The position numbers were made by a program, and so were the translations under genes. From the NCBI RefSeq assembly GCF_014898095.1, contig NZ_CP062946.1:2914001-2978000 (forward strand): 64,000 nt of DNA. The letters run 5' to 3'. Positions 37,613-49,400 of the stretch are shown here, piece by piece (the first letter of the stretch is position 1; the number at the start of each line of letters is the position of its first letter). The notes beneath the pieces were generated by a model that saw only the letters and a program-made list of their open reading frames with translations, ran no database searches and had not been told where the DNA came from. This DNA comes from Thalassotalea sp. LPB0316 (lineage in GTDB: Bacteria; Pseudomonadota; Gammaproteobacteria; Enterobacterales; Alteromonadaceae).

Positions 37613-37722
37613 AACCAAGTGTCCTCCTCAAAAACAAGCTTAAATACTCCGCCGCAATTAGGGTAATTTTGGAGGCCTCCTCTAAATTTGATGGGTTTGT
37701 TGTCCGTTAGTGCTTTTTCGCT

Positions 37723-38223
37723 CTAATTAGATGGTGATGTAATACTGCCCACAATAATAAAAGCGATTACAGAAATACCTGATAGCAAACCAACTTGTGA
37801 TATCAACCATATATTTTTTGTAGGAAAGTTTTCTCGATGAATAATAACCAAAGCAATTAGTAGTATTAATGTTATTAACGAATTGCCCATCTGGTAATGG
37901 CCAATTGTTCCGTAGCTTGACAACATTAAACTTACGCAAATCTTACATAACAAACTAATTAATAATGTATTCGCAGCGATATACGTCAAAGATTTAACTA
38001 GCTCTGCATTAGTTTTTATTAAATTAATAACTAAGCACGTGAATAAAACTAGTAGAATTGAACCATAAATTAATTCATAAAGCCCCCCTCTCCAATAAAA
38101 TATGAAGAATAATAACGTTATTCCTTCACTTACACCTGTTATCAGCAAACTACAAATAACCAAGCAAATTAGTATTAAAGATGTCATGCGTGGAAACTGT
38201 TTAAAATGTTTTCTTAAAAGCAT
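37723..38223 (-). CDS. Multi-helix membrane protein, unknown
   Basis: A 166-residue protein with about five predicted helices (from about residue 13 to the C-terminus) and very few charged residues apart from the N-terminal RKHFKQFPR. No motif recognised. It is the last of the accessory run and precedes nothing obvious; the M13 peptidase gene lies upstream on the same strand. Confidence 0.55.
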   Translation of the reverse strand: MLLRKHFKQFPRMTSLILICLVICSLLITGVSEGITLLFFIFYWRGGLYELIYGSILLVLFTCLVINLIKTNAELVKSLTYIAANTLLISLLCKICVSLMLSSYGTIGHYQMGNSLITLILLIALVIIHRENFPTKNIWLISQVGLLSGISVIAFIIVGSITSPSN

Positions 38224-38290
38224 GAGCGTTTAATCCTATTTTTTGATTTTTCAGCTCTTTCGATAAAATCCATATTTCGTATAAAAGTCA

Positions 38291-40390
38291 TCACCACAGC
38301 GCGACCCGTTTTTCTGGTGCAAGGTATTGTTTATCCGTACTTTCAACCTCAAAAGCATCATAAAAGTCAGGTAGGTTCATCATGACACCAACAACACGGA
38401 AACGCGATGGACTATGTTCATCATTAAACGCCATGCGGGTTTGTGTATATGACATAAGTTTTTCTTGCCAAGACTGCGCATGGGCGATAAAGAAACGCTG
38501 TTGCCAAGAATAACCATTGTCAAATGCTAGCGAGGTGTCTTTATTGACAAGTTTAAATGCCTCAAAGGCGACTTTCAGACCAAAGAGATCAGCAATATTT
38601 TCATTCAACGTGTCCTTACCTTGAACATAAATCCCAGATCTTATTTGGAAATTACCATAAAGCTCGATGAGTTTATTATTTTGCTTTTCGATATAAGCCC
38701 TATCTTCTTCAGCCCACCAGTTAGCTTTGTTACCATCTCCATCATAGAAGCTAGCAGGGCCGAATAGAGCGTGACCTATCTCATGACCAATTACTGAGCC
38801 AATTCGAGCGTAAAGCACAAGTGGAGTCATTTGTTGATCATACATAGGCGGCTGTAAAAAGGCTGCTGAAAGTACAATGTCATTATCAGACACATTGTAC
38901 CTAGCTTGCACCCATTGTGGTGCCTTTTGCCATGTCTTGCGCTCGACTGGATTACCAATCTTTTCAATATCTTTAGCGTAACGGTATTGCTTTAACGCGA
39001 GCATATTTCCATGTAAATTCTCGGAAGATAACTCAAGGCCACTGTAATCGGCAAACCCGCCCTCGTCGGGGTAACCAATTTTAAAGTTGATTTTAGTTAA
39101 CTTGTCTTTTGCATTTGTCTTGGTTGATGCCGACATCCATTCAAAATCATCAATAACATTAGTCGTCGCCTGCAAGATGTTTTCAGTTAAGGCTTTAATT
39201 GCACCTTTTTGCTCGGGAGAAAAGCTATTTTCTACATAGAGCTGGCCTACCAACTCACTAAGGTGGTGGTTAACAAAGCTAACGGCGTGTTCCTCGCGTT
39301 TTTCTCTCTTTTTTTCCATCTTCCATCTAGGGTAAAACAACGCATTTCGATAATACTGCTTTTGATAAGCTTCAGGTAAATATGGTATCGCGTTATCTAT
39401 CGTCAAAAATGTGAGATACATTTTCCAATCGCCAACCGAAATATCATCTATATATTTGCTGAGCTTTTTGAAATAGCCAGGATCGGTCACAATGATCTTT
39501 TCAGCATTTTCTAAACCCAGAATGGTCAACACGTTTCGCCAATTAATTTCGCCTTTCCACGCGGCAATTTCATCTGGGGTATGGGGAAAGTAAAAATTTT
39601 TGTAGTAATATTCTGGATCTTTTTGTCGCTGCTTATAATCAATTTTTTTATTAAAACTGACTAACTCCGTTTCAATTTCTATAATTTCTTCAGTATTTTC
39701 TTTTGCGTCATCTATACCCGCTAGCTTTTGAAGTTTTTCAACATAGGTCGAATATTTTTCGATTGAGTACTCCATTTTTCTTTTCGCGTCATGCGTAGTG
39801 TAATCGTACATACCAATGTTTAATTGCTTTGGGCTTAAATAAGCAACGTTCATACTTCTATCGCCTTGGTCTCGGCCTACTGTCACCTCAAACAAATACG
39901 CTGCGCCTTCGGGTACTTTAGCCGCTATAAAGTTGATTACATCAGCTTCGGTTTTTATCGCCGCAATTTTTTCCAGATCTTGAGTAAGTCCGGTTAATCC
40001 CTTGGCCTCCAGTGCCTCTATATCCATATAACTTTGATATAGTGCACCAATAACATTGTGTGTAGGCTCGGTGGTGTCGCTCATTGTGTTCGCCGCATCT
40101 TTTATTAAAAGAGCCACATTGTCTTCCGCCAATTGATTCACTTCAGCAAAAGTCCCCTTATATCTCTCCTTGAGGGTCGCTTTATTGTTTTCTAGCCAAA
40201 TACCATTACTGTACTTGTAAAAATCATCTTGGGGTCGAATTAAGGGATCAATAGATTCAAGGTCTAGCTCGTGAACTGCAGGCGATTCTTCGTCAGTTAA
40301 ATCTTGTGGTTTATCTTGAGCAGATAGTTGATCACCATAGCAATTTACCACTACTAACATGAACACCATAAACACGGTTAATTTTTGCAT
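38291..40390 (-). CDS. M13-family (neprilysin/PepO-like) zinc metallopeptidase
   Basis: Exported endopeptidase of 699 residues for oligopeptides. A signal peptide (MQKLTVFMVFMLVVVNCYG) is followed by the M13 N-terminal domain starting at DFYKYSNGIWLENN. The catalytic domain has the zinc motif HEIGH in IGSVIGHEIGHALFG, the third ligand in LNENIADLFGLKVAFEAF and the C-terminal FRVVGVMMNLPDFYDAF. ENIADLFG replaces the more common ENIADLGG, a mild change. The ATG at 40390 is chosen because GGAG lies just upstream; the frame to 40420 adds ten residues before the signal. It probably acts in the periplasm or outside the cell. It stands alone. Confidence 0.93.
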   Translation of the reverse strand: MQKLTVFMVFMLVVVNCYGDQLSAQDKPQDLTDEESPAVHELDLESIDPLIRPQDDFYKYSNGIWLENNKATLKERYKGTFAEVNQLAEDNVALLIKDAANTMSDTTEPTHNVIGALYQSYMDIEALEAKGLTGLTQDLEKIAAIKTEADVINFIAAKVPEGAAYLFEVTVGRDQGDRSMNVAYLSPKQLNIGMYDYTTHDAKRKMEYSIEKYSTYVEKLQKLAGIDDAKENTEEIIEIETELVSFNKKIDYKQRQKDPEYYYKNFYFPHTPDEIAAWKGEINWRNVLTILGLENAEKIIVTDPGYFKKLSKYIDDISVGDWKMYLTFLTIDNAIPYLPEAYQKQYYRNALFYPRWKMEKKREKREEHAVSFVNHHLSELVGQLYVENSFSPEQKGAIKALTENILQATTNVIDDFEWMSASTKTNAKDKLTKINFKIGYPDEGGFADYSGLELSSENLHGNMLALKQYRYAKDIEKIGNPVERKTWQKAPQWVQARYNVSDNDIVLSAAFLQPPMYDQQMTPLVLYARIGSVIGHEIGHALFGPASFYDGDGNKANWWAEEDRAYIEKQNNKLIELYGNFQIRSGIYVQGKDTLNENIADLFGLKVAFEAFKLVNKDTSLAFDNGYSWQQRFFIAHAQSWQEKLMSYTQTRMAFNDEHSPSRFRVVGVMMNLPDFYDAFEVESTDKQYLAPEKRVALW

Positions 40391-40570
40391 ATATACTCCA
40401 TTATTAGACCTATTTCTCAAGCTAGCTAAAGCGAATACTCTCTATCACTGCCTTTAGCGTGCCGAAGCCACGCTTGATTACTTACCCTTATCAGTAGCTG
40501 TTTACAAAAATAAGCTTTTAAAACAGCAGATTAGTGTAGATACATTTTTATAACAGTTATTAAACAGAAA

Positions 40571-40590
40571 ACATGTAAAGACATGTAAAG
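40571..40590. repeat. Tandem 10-bp direct repeat
   Basis: ACATGTAAAG is repeated twice without a gap. It lies about 180 bases upstream of the M13 peptidase ATG, in AT-rich sequence that may contain its promoter. The remainder of 40391-40720 shows no ORF. Confidence 0.6.
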
Positions 40591-40721
40591 AAATTAAAAA
40601 GGAATTCAATCAAGCGCCTATCCGTTGGGCACTTTATGAGGGTAGTTAATTTTTATTAGCAAGATAACGGGTGATATTTAGCTCGAAAAAGGAAGGCAAT
40701 CTGCTTAATATTAGTCAGTTC

Positions 40722-40881
40722 ATCATATTTTTAGATGCCGACGTGTGCCCAACATCATTCAGTTAAGTATGTTTTTAGATTCCGACCTTCGTCGGAATGA
40801 CTCATAATCGTAGAAATGACTCATAATCGTCGGAATGACTCATAATCGTTATATCGGCGAATGCCTGCATGGATGCAGGCA
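40722..40881. repeat. Composite intergenic repeat with hairpins and a 19-bp tandem repeat
   Basis: Three layers are visible. First, two imperfect copies of a segment ending TTTTTAGAT(G/T)CCGAC start 44 bases apart (at 40728 and 40772). Second, a hairpin TCCGAC-CTTC-GTCGGA (40781-40796) runs into three consecutive 19-bp units, G(G/A)AATGACTCATAATCGT plus one base, at 40794-40850. Third, a hairpin TGCCTGCAT / ATGCAGGCA follows at 40862-40881. Such TTCCGAC...GTCGGAATGAC and CCTGCATGGATGCAGG elements are, from memory, common dispersed extragenic repeats in marine gammaproteobacteria. No transposase is adjacent. Confidence 0.75.
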
Positions 40882-40949
40882 AGTAACACGATGCAGGAGT
40901 GATTGTCGAGGCCGGTATATCATTTCCCAAGTTAACGACAATTAATGAA

Positions 40950-41579
40950 TTAATTTTTTAGTAACGTGTCTCGGCCTTTACCGCGATCGTAAACGTCACT
41001 TTGGTTGAAACCTAAAGTAACGTGAAAATCTTTGTGGCCGAGTTTAACTTGTTGCCTAAAGTATTGCCCCTCAGGTGAATGAGCAACCACGTAATAGGCG
41101 GTATGCTTGTCATTAGATACGCGTCCTAAACCGAGCAGTTCCACTGCTATCCCCTTGGCTAAATCAAGTTTACTGGTATCAATGGTTTGATATTCATAAG
41201 GATTAATCAGCGTTAAATGAAAGCTATAGTGATCTCTTGCTCCTTGGTTTTGCCGAAAGGTATCATAGTCATCGCCTAAGTGTGTTTTCATTTGGGCGAG
41301 GTACTTATCAACTTGTGCCTGAGAAATCCTGCCGCCTAGGTAAACCAAGCCGCTATTATCTTTTAATTCAACGGGTTTAATGGTCAACCAATGGCTGAAG
41401 TTTTTATCCTCTGAGATAGAAAACACCTTTTCACTGTTGTCTTTAAGTGCTCTAGCAATCGGCTGTTCTTGCTCTTGGCTGTGTGTTTGGGTCTTTACCT
41501 GTCCAATCACTGAATAGCTAGTCAGTACGATCAACGCCGTTAATGTCGCTGATAAAAGTCGATATGTCATTTTAAACAT
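40950..41579 (-). CDS. Exported 2H-phosphoesterase-like protein
   Basis: A 209-residue protein with a signal peptide (ending near SYSVIGQ). Two H-x-T motifs, FHLTLINP (about residue 125) and FHVTLGF (about 188), are spaced as in the 2H phosphoesterase superfamily (LigT, cyclic phosphodiesterases, RNA-repair-like proteins), which uses the two His/Thr pairs for catalysis on 2',3'-cyclic or similar phosphodiesters. HWLTIKP precedes the first motif. The signal peptide makes it unusual, since most 2H enzymes are cytoplasmic. ATG at 41579 is a reasonable start; ATG at 41570 also has a GGTGA site. Substrate unknown. Confidence 0.65.
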   Translation of the reverse strand: MFKMTYRLLSATLTALIVLTSYSVIGQVKTQTHSQEQEQPIARALKDNSEKVFSISEDKNFSHWLTIKPVELKDNSGLVYLGGRISQAQVDKYLAQMKTHLGDDYDTFRQNQGARDHYSFHLTLINPYEYQTIDTSKLDLAKGIAVELLGLGRVSNDKHTAYYVVAHSPEGQYFRQQVKLGHKDFHVTLGFNQSDVYDRGKGRDTLLKN

Positions 41580-41627
41580 CACCAATCCATTATATTATTG
41601 CGCATTATTTATCAAAAAATTGAGTTT

Positions 41628-42023
41628 ATGTTGTCTGCGCTTTGGTTCTCACCAGAACACTATCACGATATCGCCCAAAAATACTACCCTAAACGCTGGC
41701 ACTTGCTGTGGTGGAGTTTTTTATCTTTTGTACTGTTTGCGGCTCTGGAATATCAAATCGCTAATCAAACGCCAACACCGCTTATTTCCTTGGCGCTATT
41801 TATTTTGTTTTTTGCCCTGCAAGCGCTAGTGCTTGGCGCATTTTTGTTTTTCTTTAAAACCCTGCCGTCAAAGCAGTTTAGTGCACAGCAGCAATCGCTA
41901 GCCTACCGCTTTTACCGTACCATTGAATGGGCTGAAACCCTATTATTTAGTTTTCTTTTGCCCCTGCCAGCACTAGGTTTTGTTTATGCCACTTTGATGA
42001 TCCTAACTAGGGCAACATCATGA
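41628..42023 (+). CDS. Small three-helix membrane protein, unknown
   Basis: A 131-residue protein with helices at about 25-45, 50-78 and 100-125, rich in Phe, Leu and Trp. The ATG at 41628 is preferred; the frame opens at a TTG at 41598. The Shine-Dalgarno is weak. Its last codons overlap the start of the next gene by four bases (ATGA), so the two are coupled. Confidence 0.6.
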   Translation: MLSALWFSPEHYHDIAQKYYPKRWHLLWWSFLSFVLFAALEYQIANQTPTPLISLALFILFFALQALVLGAFLFFFKTLPSKQFSAQQQSLAYRFYRTIEWAETLLFSFLLPLPALGFVYATLMILTRATS

Positions 42024-42733
42024 AAGTACTTATATTCGGCGCCAGTGGCTTAACTGGCAATTCGCTGGTTGAGCAATTACTTGACCATCATGCAGTTAGT
42101 GAAATTCATCTAGCGTTAAGAAAACCGCTAAATGCGATAAAGCAAAACGACAAGCTTCACACACATATTGTTAATTTTAATCATCATCACCAGCTCACTG
42201 AGTTAATTGAGTCGCACAAGGTTGATGTGATCTATTGTGCATTGGGCACAACCATTAAAAAGGCAGGTAGCCAAGCGGCGTTTAAAGCCATTGATGTTGA
42301 TTTAATTAGTGCGATTGGGCGCGCCGCAATCGCGTCAAACCACTGTCACAGTTTTTGTATGATAAGTGCGCTTGGCGCAGATGCCAGTAGCTCAGTGTTT
42401 TACAATCGCTGTAAAGGGCTAACCGAGCAAAACATCATTGAAGCATTGCAGCAAACTACTGGCAAAAATTTAGTGATTTGTCGGCCGAGTTTACTTAGTG
42501 GTCATCGAGCAGAGTTTCGCTTGGGCGAACATATTGCCAATGTAATTAGCCGGATTTTGCCATTTATCTATACTGGCCGTTTGGCGAAGTACAAGCCTAT
42601 TGCCGTGTCTACCTTGGCAAGCGCGATGATTAACGCCACCTTAGCTCAGCCACATAGTAACGATACCACCACAGAAAGTAAGCTAAGCATTATTGAAAAT
42701 GATGCTTTACATAGATTAGGACAAGCGCATTAG
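42020..42733 (+). CDS. NAD(P)-binding atypical short-chain dehydrogenase/epimerase-like protein
   Basis: A 237-residue single Rossmann-fold protein. The dinucleotide-binding motif is VLIFGASGLTGNSL, followed by VDVIYCALGTTIKKAGSQAAF and ISALGADASSSVFYNRCKG. The typical Tyr-x-x-x-Lys of classical SDRs is replaced by a Y-N-R-C-K arrangement, as in the HTATIP2/YwnB-like group. Substrate unknown. Coupled to the preceding membrane protein gene by an ATGA overlap. Confidence 0.8.
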   Translation: MKVLIFGASGLTGNSLVEQLLDHHAVSEIHLALRKPLNAIKQNDKLHTHIVNFNHHHQLTELIESHKVDVIYCALGTTIKKAGSQAAFKAIDVDLISAIGRAAIASNHCHSFCMISALGADASSSVFYNRCKGLTEQNIIEALQQTTGKNLVICRPSLLSGHRAEFRLGEHIANVISRILPFIYTGRLAKYKPIAVSTLASAMINATLAQPHSNDTTTESKLSIIENDALHRLGQAH

Positions 42734-42743
42734 GCCATGAATA

Positions 42744-43078
42744 TTAGATATGGCGCTGTTTTTGTGCGTACATACCAAGGCCTGTGAAGATAACAAAATG
42801 CACTGGCACCAAGTACGCCAGTGGCACTTTTGCTAATTGCTGATGCAAAAGCCCAGTTAACCATACCGTTGCTAAGCCGTAGCCGAACGCGCAAACTACG
42901 ACAAAGGCAATGGTTCGAACGACAAAGTGATACCTTGAGAACATCTTCTTAATATGGCTGTTAATTTGATTACCAAATAACACTAACAAGGTCGCAACAA
43001 TCGCCATTGCCGCTTGATATTGATAGGGCTTAAACCATGCGCCGAGTTCAATCAGCGCATTGAGTACAACACTCGTCA

Positions 43079-43079
<1 letters not shown>
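42744..43079 (-). CDS. DUF3392 membrane protein
   Basis: A 111-residue inner-membrane protein with helices at about 20-38, 48-72 and 85-105. It belongs to the short DUF3392 family that follows ligA in many Vibrio, Shewanella and Colwellia relatives. Its ATG shares one base with the ligA stop (TAATG), so translation is coupled. Function unknown. Confidence 0.8.
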
Positions 43080-45139
<2,060 letters not shown>

Positions 45140-45214
45140 TCAATAAATGGCTGCAAGGCTATAAAGCTAGAAGGCTGAACTGATAAATTCCCTCTAGCTT
45201 TCAAGCGTTATGGC

Positions 45215-46417
45215 TTATTTTTGGGCAATGCGATGCTTGCGATCAAACTCGCGAATTTTCGTCATGTAATGTTGCTCGGTTTGAGCGGTCATAACACAGC
45301 GTTTATCGTCAAGAATTTGGGCATTAAATTCACTCGCAAGGTGACGTGCTGCTGCGAGCATTTGATTAAACACTTCAAATGGATCACCGGCGTTTGGCAG
45401 GGTCATAAATAAGCTAACCCCTTGAGTGGCAAAGCTTTCCATTGTGTCTAAATCAAATGTACCAGGGTTCAGCATATTAGCTAGACTAAAGGTGACTTTG
45501 CCATTACCAGCGTTATCTTGATGGCGATGGAAAATGTTCATGTCACCGTATTTTAGGCCTAACGTGAGTAGCGAAGGCAATAACGCAGCGCCTGACATTA
45601 CATGATTTTCAGGCATCACCACGGAGATGATCAACACTTCTGGCTCAATATCCACTTTTTGTGGTTCAGCCGGCGCAACTTTCGGCTCTTCAACTTGCTC
45701 TAACTCAAAAGGCTCACCAAATGTCGGCTCTGGTTTACTGGCATCCAATTCGTCAATATCACCAAAATTAAACCCCATTTGATTGCGTTTAAGCGCTTCT
45801 TTTTCCGTTTTAGCAACTTTGGTTTTCTTGGCCGGTTTCGCTTTCTCAGCAGCAGCTGGCTTTACCTTGGGTTGGGTAACTGGCGTTTCGTAAAGGGGCT
45901 CAAGCGCGATAGTTTTTTCGATATTTTGCGAGCGTTGCTGATCATCAGCAGGCTCAAACGACTGGCTCGAGTAATTGGTTACTGGCGCTTGTTCATTGTT
46001 TTGTTCAAGGTTTTGTTCAATAACAACCTCTTCTTCAACACGCGGTGGCTGATACGCACTGTCGTCTTGGCTTTGCTCAAGTTCAACGTGATGTTGCTTT
46101 ACCGCAACATCTTGCGGCAGTGGTTCGTCATTAAAATTTGGCGCAGGTGCTGGTTGTAATGGAATTTCGTCATCTTGCGGCGGGTTTTTGATCTCGCCAG
46201 TTAATGCACTGTGTTCAACAACTCTTGGCGCACTAACGCCGTATTGGTCAAATCCGCTTTTATCGAGAATAGGTTCTTCACTACTTATTGGCTCATCTGA
46301 GGTTTTAAGCTTATAAGGATTTTTATTTTTTCGGATAGTCCACAAGCCATGAACCAAAATAGCTCCGATGACAACAGCACTGATAATAATTAATGCATTT
46401 CTGAAATTATCTTCCAT
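45215..46417 (-). CDS. zipA: Cell division protein ZipA
   Basis: Divisome membrane anchor for FtsZ, 400 residues. One N-terminal helix (about 5-25, LIIISAVVIGAILVHGLW) is followed by the basic RKNKNPYKLK. A long acidic, Pro/Gln-rich linker leads to the C-terminal FtsZ-binding domain (about 265-400, ILIISVVMPENHVMSGAALL region). ATG at 46417 is chosen with AAGG upstream; the frame to 46501 overlaps smc. It begins 13 bases after smc, the conserved smc-zipA-ligA order. Confidence 0.96.
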   Translation of the reverse strand: MEDNFRNALIIISAVVIGAILVHGLWTIRKNKNPYKLKTSDEPISSEEPILDKSGFDQYGVSAPRVVEHSALTGEIKNPPQDDEIPLQPAPAPNFNDEPLPQDVAVKQHHVELEQSQDDSAYQPPRVEEEVVIEQNLEQNNEQAPVTNYSSQSFEPADDQQRSQNIEKTIALEPLYETPVTQPKVKPAAAEKAKPAKKTKVAKTEKEALKRNQMGFNFGDIDELDASKPEPTFGEPFELEQVEEPKVAPAEPQKVDIEPEVLIISVVMPENHVMSGAALLPSLLTLGLKYGDMNIFHRHQDNAGNGKVTFSLANMLNPGTFDLDTMESFATQGVSLFMTLPNAGDPFEVFNQMLAAARHLASEFNAQILDDKRCVMTAQTEQHYMTKIREFDRKHRIAQK

Positions 46418-46430
46418 CGTATCGCCTTCG

Positions 46431-49400
46431 TTATGATAATTCTGCCATTGCAACAGCTTCGTCAATATCAACAGCAACCATGCGTGAAACACCCGGTTCA
46501 TACATGGTTACGCCAGTTAACTGCGAAGCCATTTCCATGGCTATTTTATTATGTGATATATAAATAAACTGAACGGTTTGAGACATTTCTCTTACCAAAT
46601 TACAAAAACGGCCAACATTGGCATCGTCTAACGGCGCATCCACTTCATCAAGCATACAAAACGGAGCGGGGTTCAGTCTAAAAATTGCAAAAACTAATGA
46701 TAAAGCGGTTAGCGCTTTTTCTCCACCCGATAATAGATGAATTGTGCTATTTTTTTTGCCCGGTGGTCTTGCCATGATAGTTACCCCAGTGTCGAGTAGG
46801 TCATCGCCAGTTAATTCTAGATATGCACTACCGCCACCAAAGACCTTTGGAAATAGTTGCTGGAGATCATGGTTAACCTGCTCAAAGGTCGATTTAAACT
46901 TAGCGCGTGATTCTCGGTCGATTTTGGCAATCGCCCCTTCTAACGTTTCTAGGGCTTGATTTAAATCACTATCTTGCTGATCGAGATATTGTTTACGCGC
47001 TAGTTGTGCCTCAAACTCATCGATAGCTGCTAAATTAATCGCGCCTAAGCGACTAATGTCTTGCGCTAAGCGGTTTATATTTGCCTGCCAAAGCGATTCT
47101 TTTGCATGACTTGGCATATTCGCTTTAATTTGCGACAAGCTCATATGCTCTGGAATAGCTTCAAGTGCTGTTTCAGCCCTTAGCTGATAGTTTTGTTGGT
47201 TGATATAAAGCTTATTGAGGCTTTCTTTATCGCGCTCTATTTGGCTAAATATTTGCTTTTTATCTTGCTCGCACTTGGCTATTTGCTCTGATGCGCCAGC
47301 TAATAATTGATGTTGTAGAGCTAGTTTTTCTTCCAGTTGATGTAATTGCAATTGCAGCTCAGTTAATGCCTGCTCGTCAGTGCTCAATGGCTGAGTGAGA
47401 TTGTCTTGCTCGAAACCGACTTCTTGCAATTGTACAGACAAGCCATGTAGTTGTTCTTCTAGGCGCAGCTGATGTATTTGCGCTGATTTTTGCTTGGTTA
47501 GCGCGGTTTCGAGTGTGACCTTATGTTCGTGATGCGTTTGTTGCAATTCAAGGAATGCCTGTTGCTTTTGGTTCAACGCATCGTTAACCGCTTTGCTTGC
47601 TTGCTCCAAGGTATTGAGATCGATATCGCCTTGCTCTTGCAGCTCGTCTTGTGAATAGATTAATTCACTTAGCTGTGCTTCAAGTTCTATCAGTTGTTCG
47701 TCAATCTGCGCTAGCTGCTCTTGCGCTTGTTCAGCTAATGTAAGCTGATGGCGGTAGGCCTGTTGATTAAGCGCTAGGGTTTGTTTAGCCGAGTTAAGCT
47801 GCGCATCGGTATCAATTAACTGCTGCTTTATCTGGTTCAATTGTTGATCAGATTGGGCACACGATTGAGTCGCTGCTTGATGCTCATCGTTCAAACGCTC
47901 TAGATGCTGGTTTAGCTGAGTTAACTGCTCATCGATTTGGCGAAGTTGATGTTGCTTGTCTAGGACATCAGGCGTGTTTTGCAGTTGGCCAACAGAAATA
48001 AAATTTGCTGAAAGCCATTTGCCAGATGGTGTGATCAACGAGTCGCCGTCAACCAAATTATTTACCTGCGCTGAAAGCTCGCTACTGCGGGTAACGAGTT
48101 GAATGTGATTGAGCTGACTAATTAACCATGGAAAGAACTCAATACCATCAATTTTACTGGCAAGGCTATTGGCCTTTACGGGTATAGGTTGTGAGGATTT
48201 TATCAGCAATTGATAGTTATACTGGCCGTCAAAATCGGTTAGTGACGTGATGTCATCAGCCGTGATTTGTGCTTCAAGATATGGCGCTAATACTTTTTCT
48301 GCCGCTACAAGCCATGTTTCATCAACGCGAATATGTTGATAAAGCTTACCCATTAAGGTTATCTGATGGTTAGTCAACAGCTCATCAAGCGAGTTGTCAT
48401 CGTCACTTATAGCAAGTGATTGGCTTAATTTTTCAGCTTGTTGGCTCAACTGACTAATTTGCCAGTTAGCTTGTGTAATGCTTTGCTCAATATTGGTTGC
48501 GTTTTGCCTTAAAAGCCTTGTTTGCTCGCCGTGTTGAGTCAACTCTTGTTGCCTTGAGGTTTGCAGCGCAGTTAATTGTTCAACCAGACTCGCTTCTTGT
48601 TCGATCAGCGTATTTAACTGCTGCGAGTCTTCTTGTTGTAGTTTTTGTGTGAGTTGTCTTTGTCGCTCTAAAAGCTGTTGCTGTTTAGTTTTCGCGTGTT
48701 CGATGTTTACTTGAAGTGACGACTTTTTAACCGCCTGTTGCTGTGCCTTCTGTGCTTGAGCTTGATAACGCGCTTGAGCATCTTGGCTCTGTTGTTTCAA
48801 TTGACTAATATCATCGTTTAACACGCCTAAATCAGCTTTACTTTGCTCTACCAAGGGTGAAGTTTTCTCGATAATTTGTTGCAAAGATGATAGCTCACTC
48901 AGCTCTTTAGCGAGTTGTTCATCGAGTTGTTGATGACGCAATTGATGCTTGTCACGCTCTTGGCTCAATACCTTTAATCGGCTAGTGGCGTGTTTAATAT
49001 TTTGCTCTAAACGGACAACTTGCGACGATAATCGCACTTTTTCGCTTTGCAGGGCTTCCAACGTTTGCGACTGTTCACTGTTGGCCGTGCGAATCTTACT
49101 AATTTGGTTATCAGCGGCGATTTGGTCGAGGACCAACTGCTCAATTTGTTGTTGTAGCTGGTTAATTTTCGTTTGTTCAGCTTGGGCTTGTGCTTGGTAT
49201 TTTTGATGGCGCAACAAGGCCAGCTCAGCTTTAAACGTGCGCTCTTGGCTTTTTAATGTGCGAAAGCGTTTAGCCGCTTGCGCTTGTTGATCGAGCTTTT
49301 CAATTTGTTGGCCAAGTTCAAAGCGAATGTCACTTAATCGCGCTAGATTTTCTCGGGTGTGCTTAATTCTGTTTTCGGTATCTCTGCGGCGCTCCTTATA

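Noticed and set aside
34872..38223. Chromosomal integron cassette array
   Set aside because: Small same-strand genes suggested cassettes, but no repeated attC-like sites with paired core ends were found between them, and no integrase is present.
40794..40850. CRISPR array
   Set aside because: The 19-bp units are directly adjacent with no spacers, and there are no cas genes.
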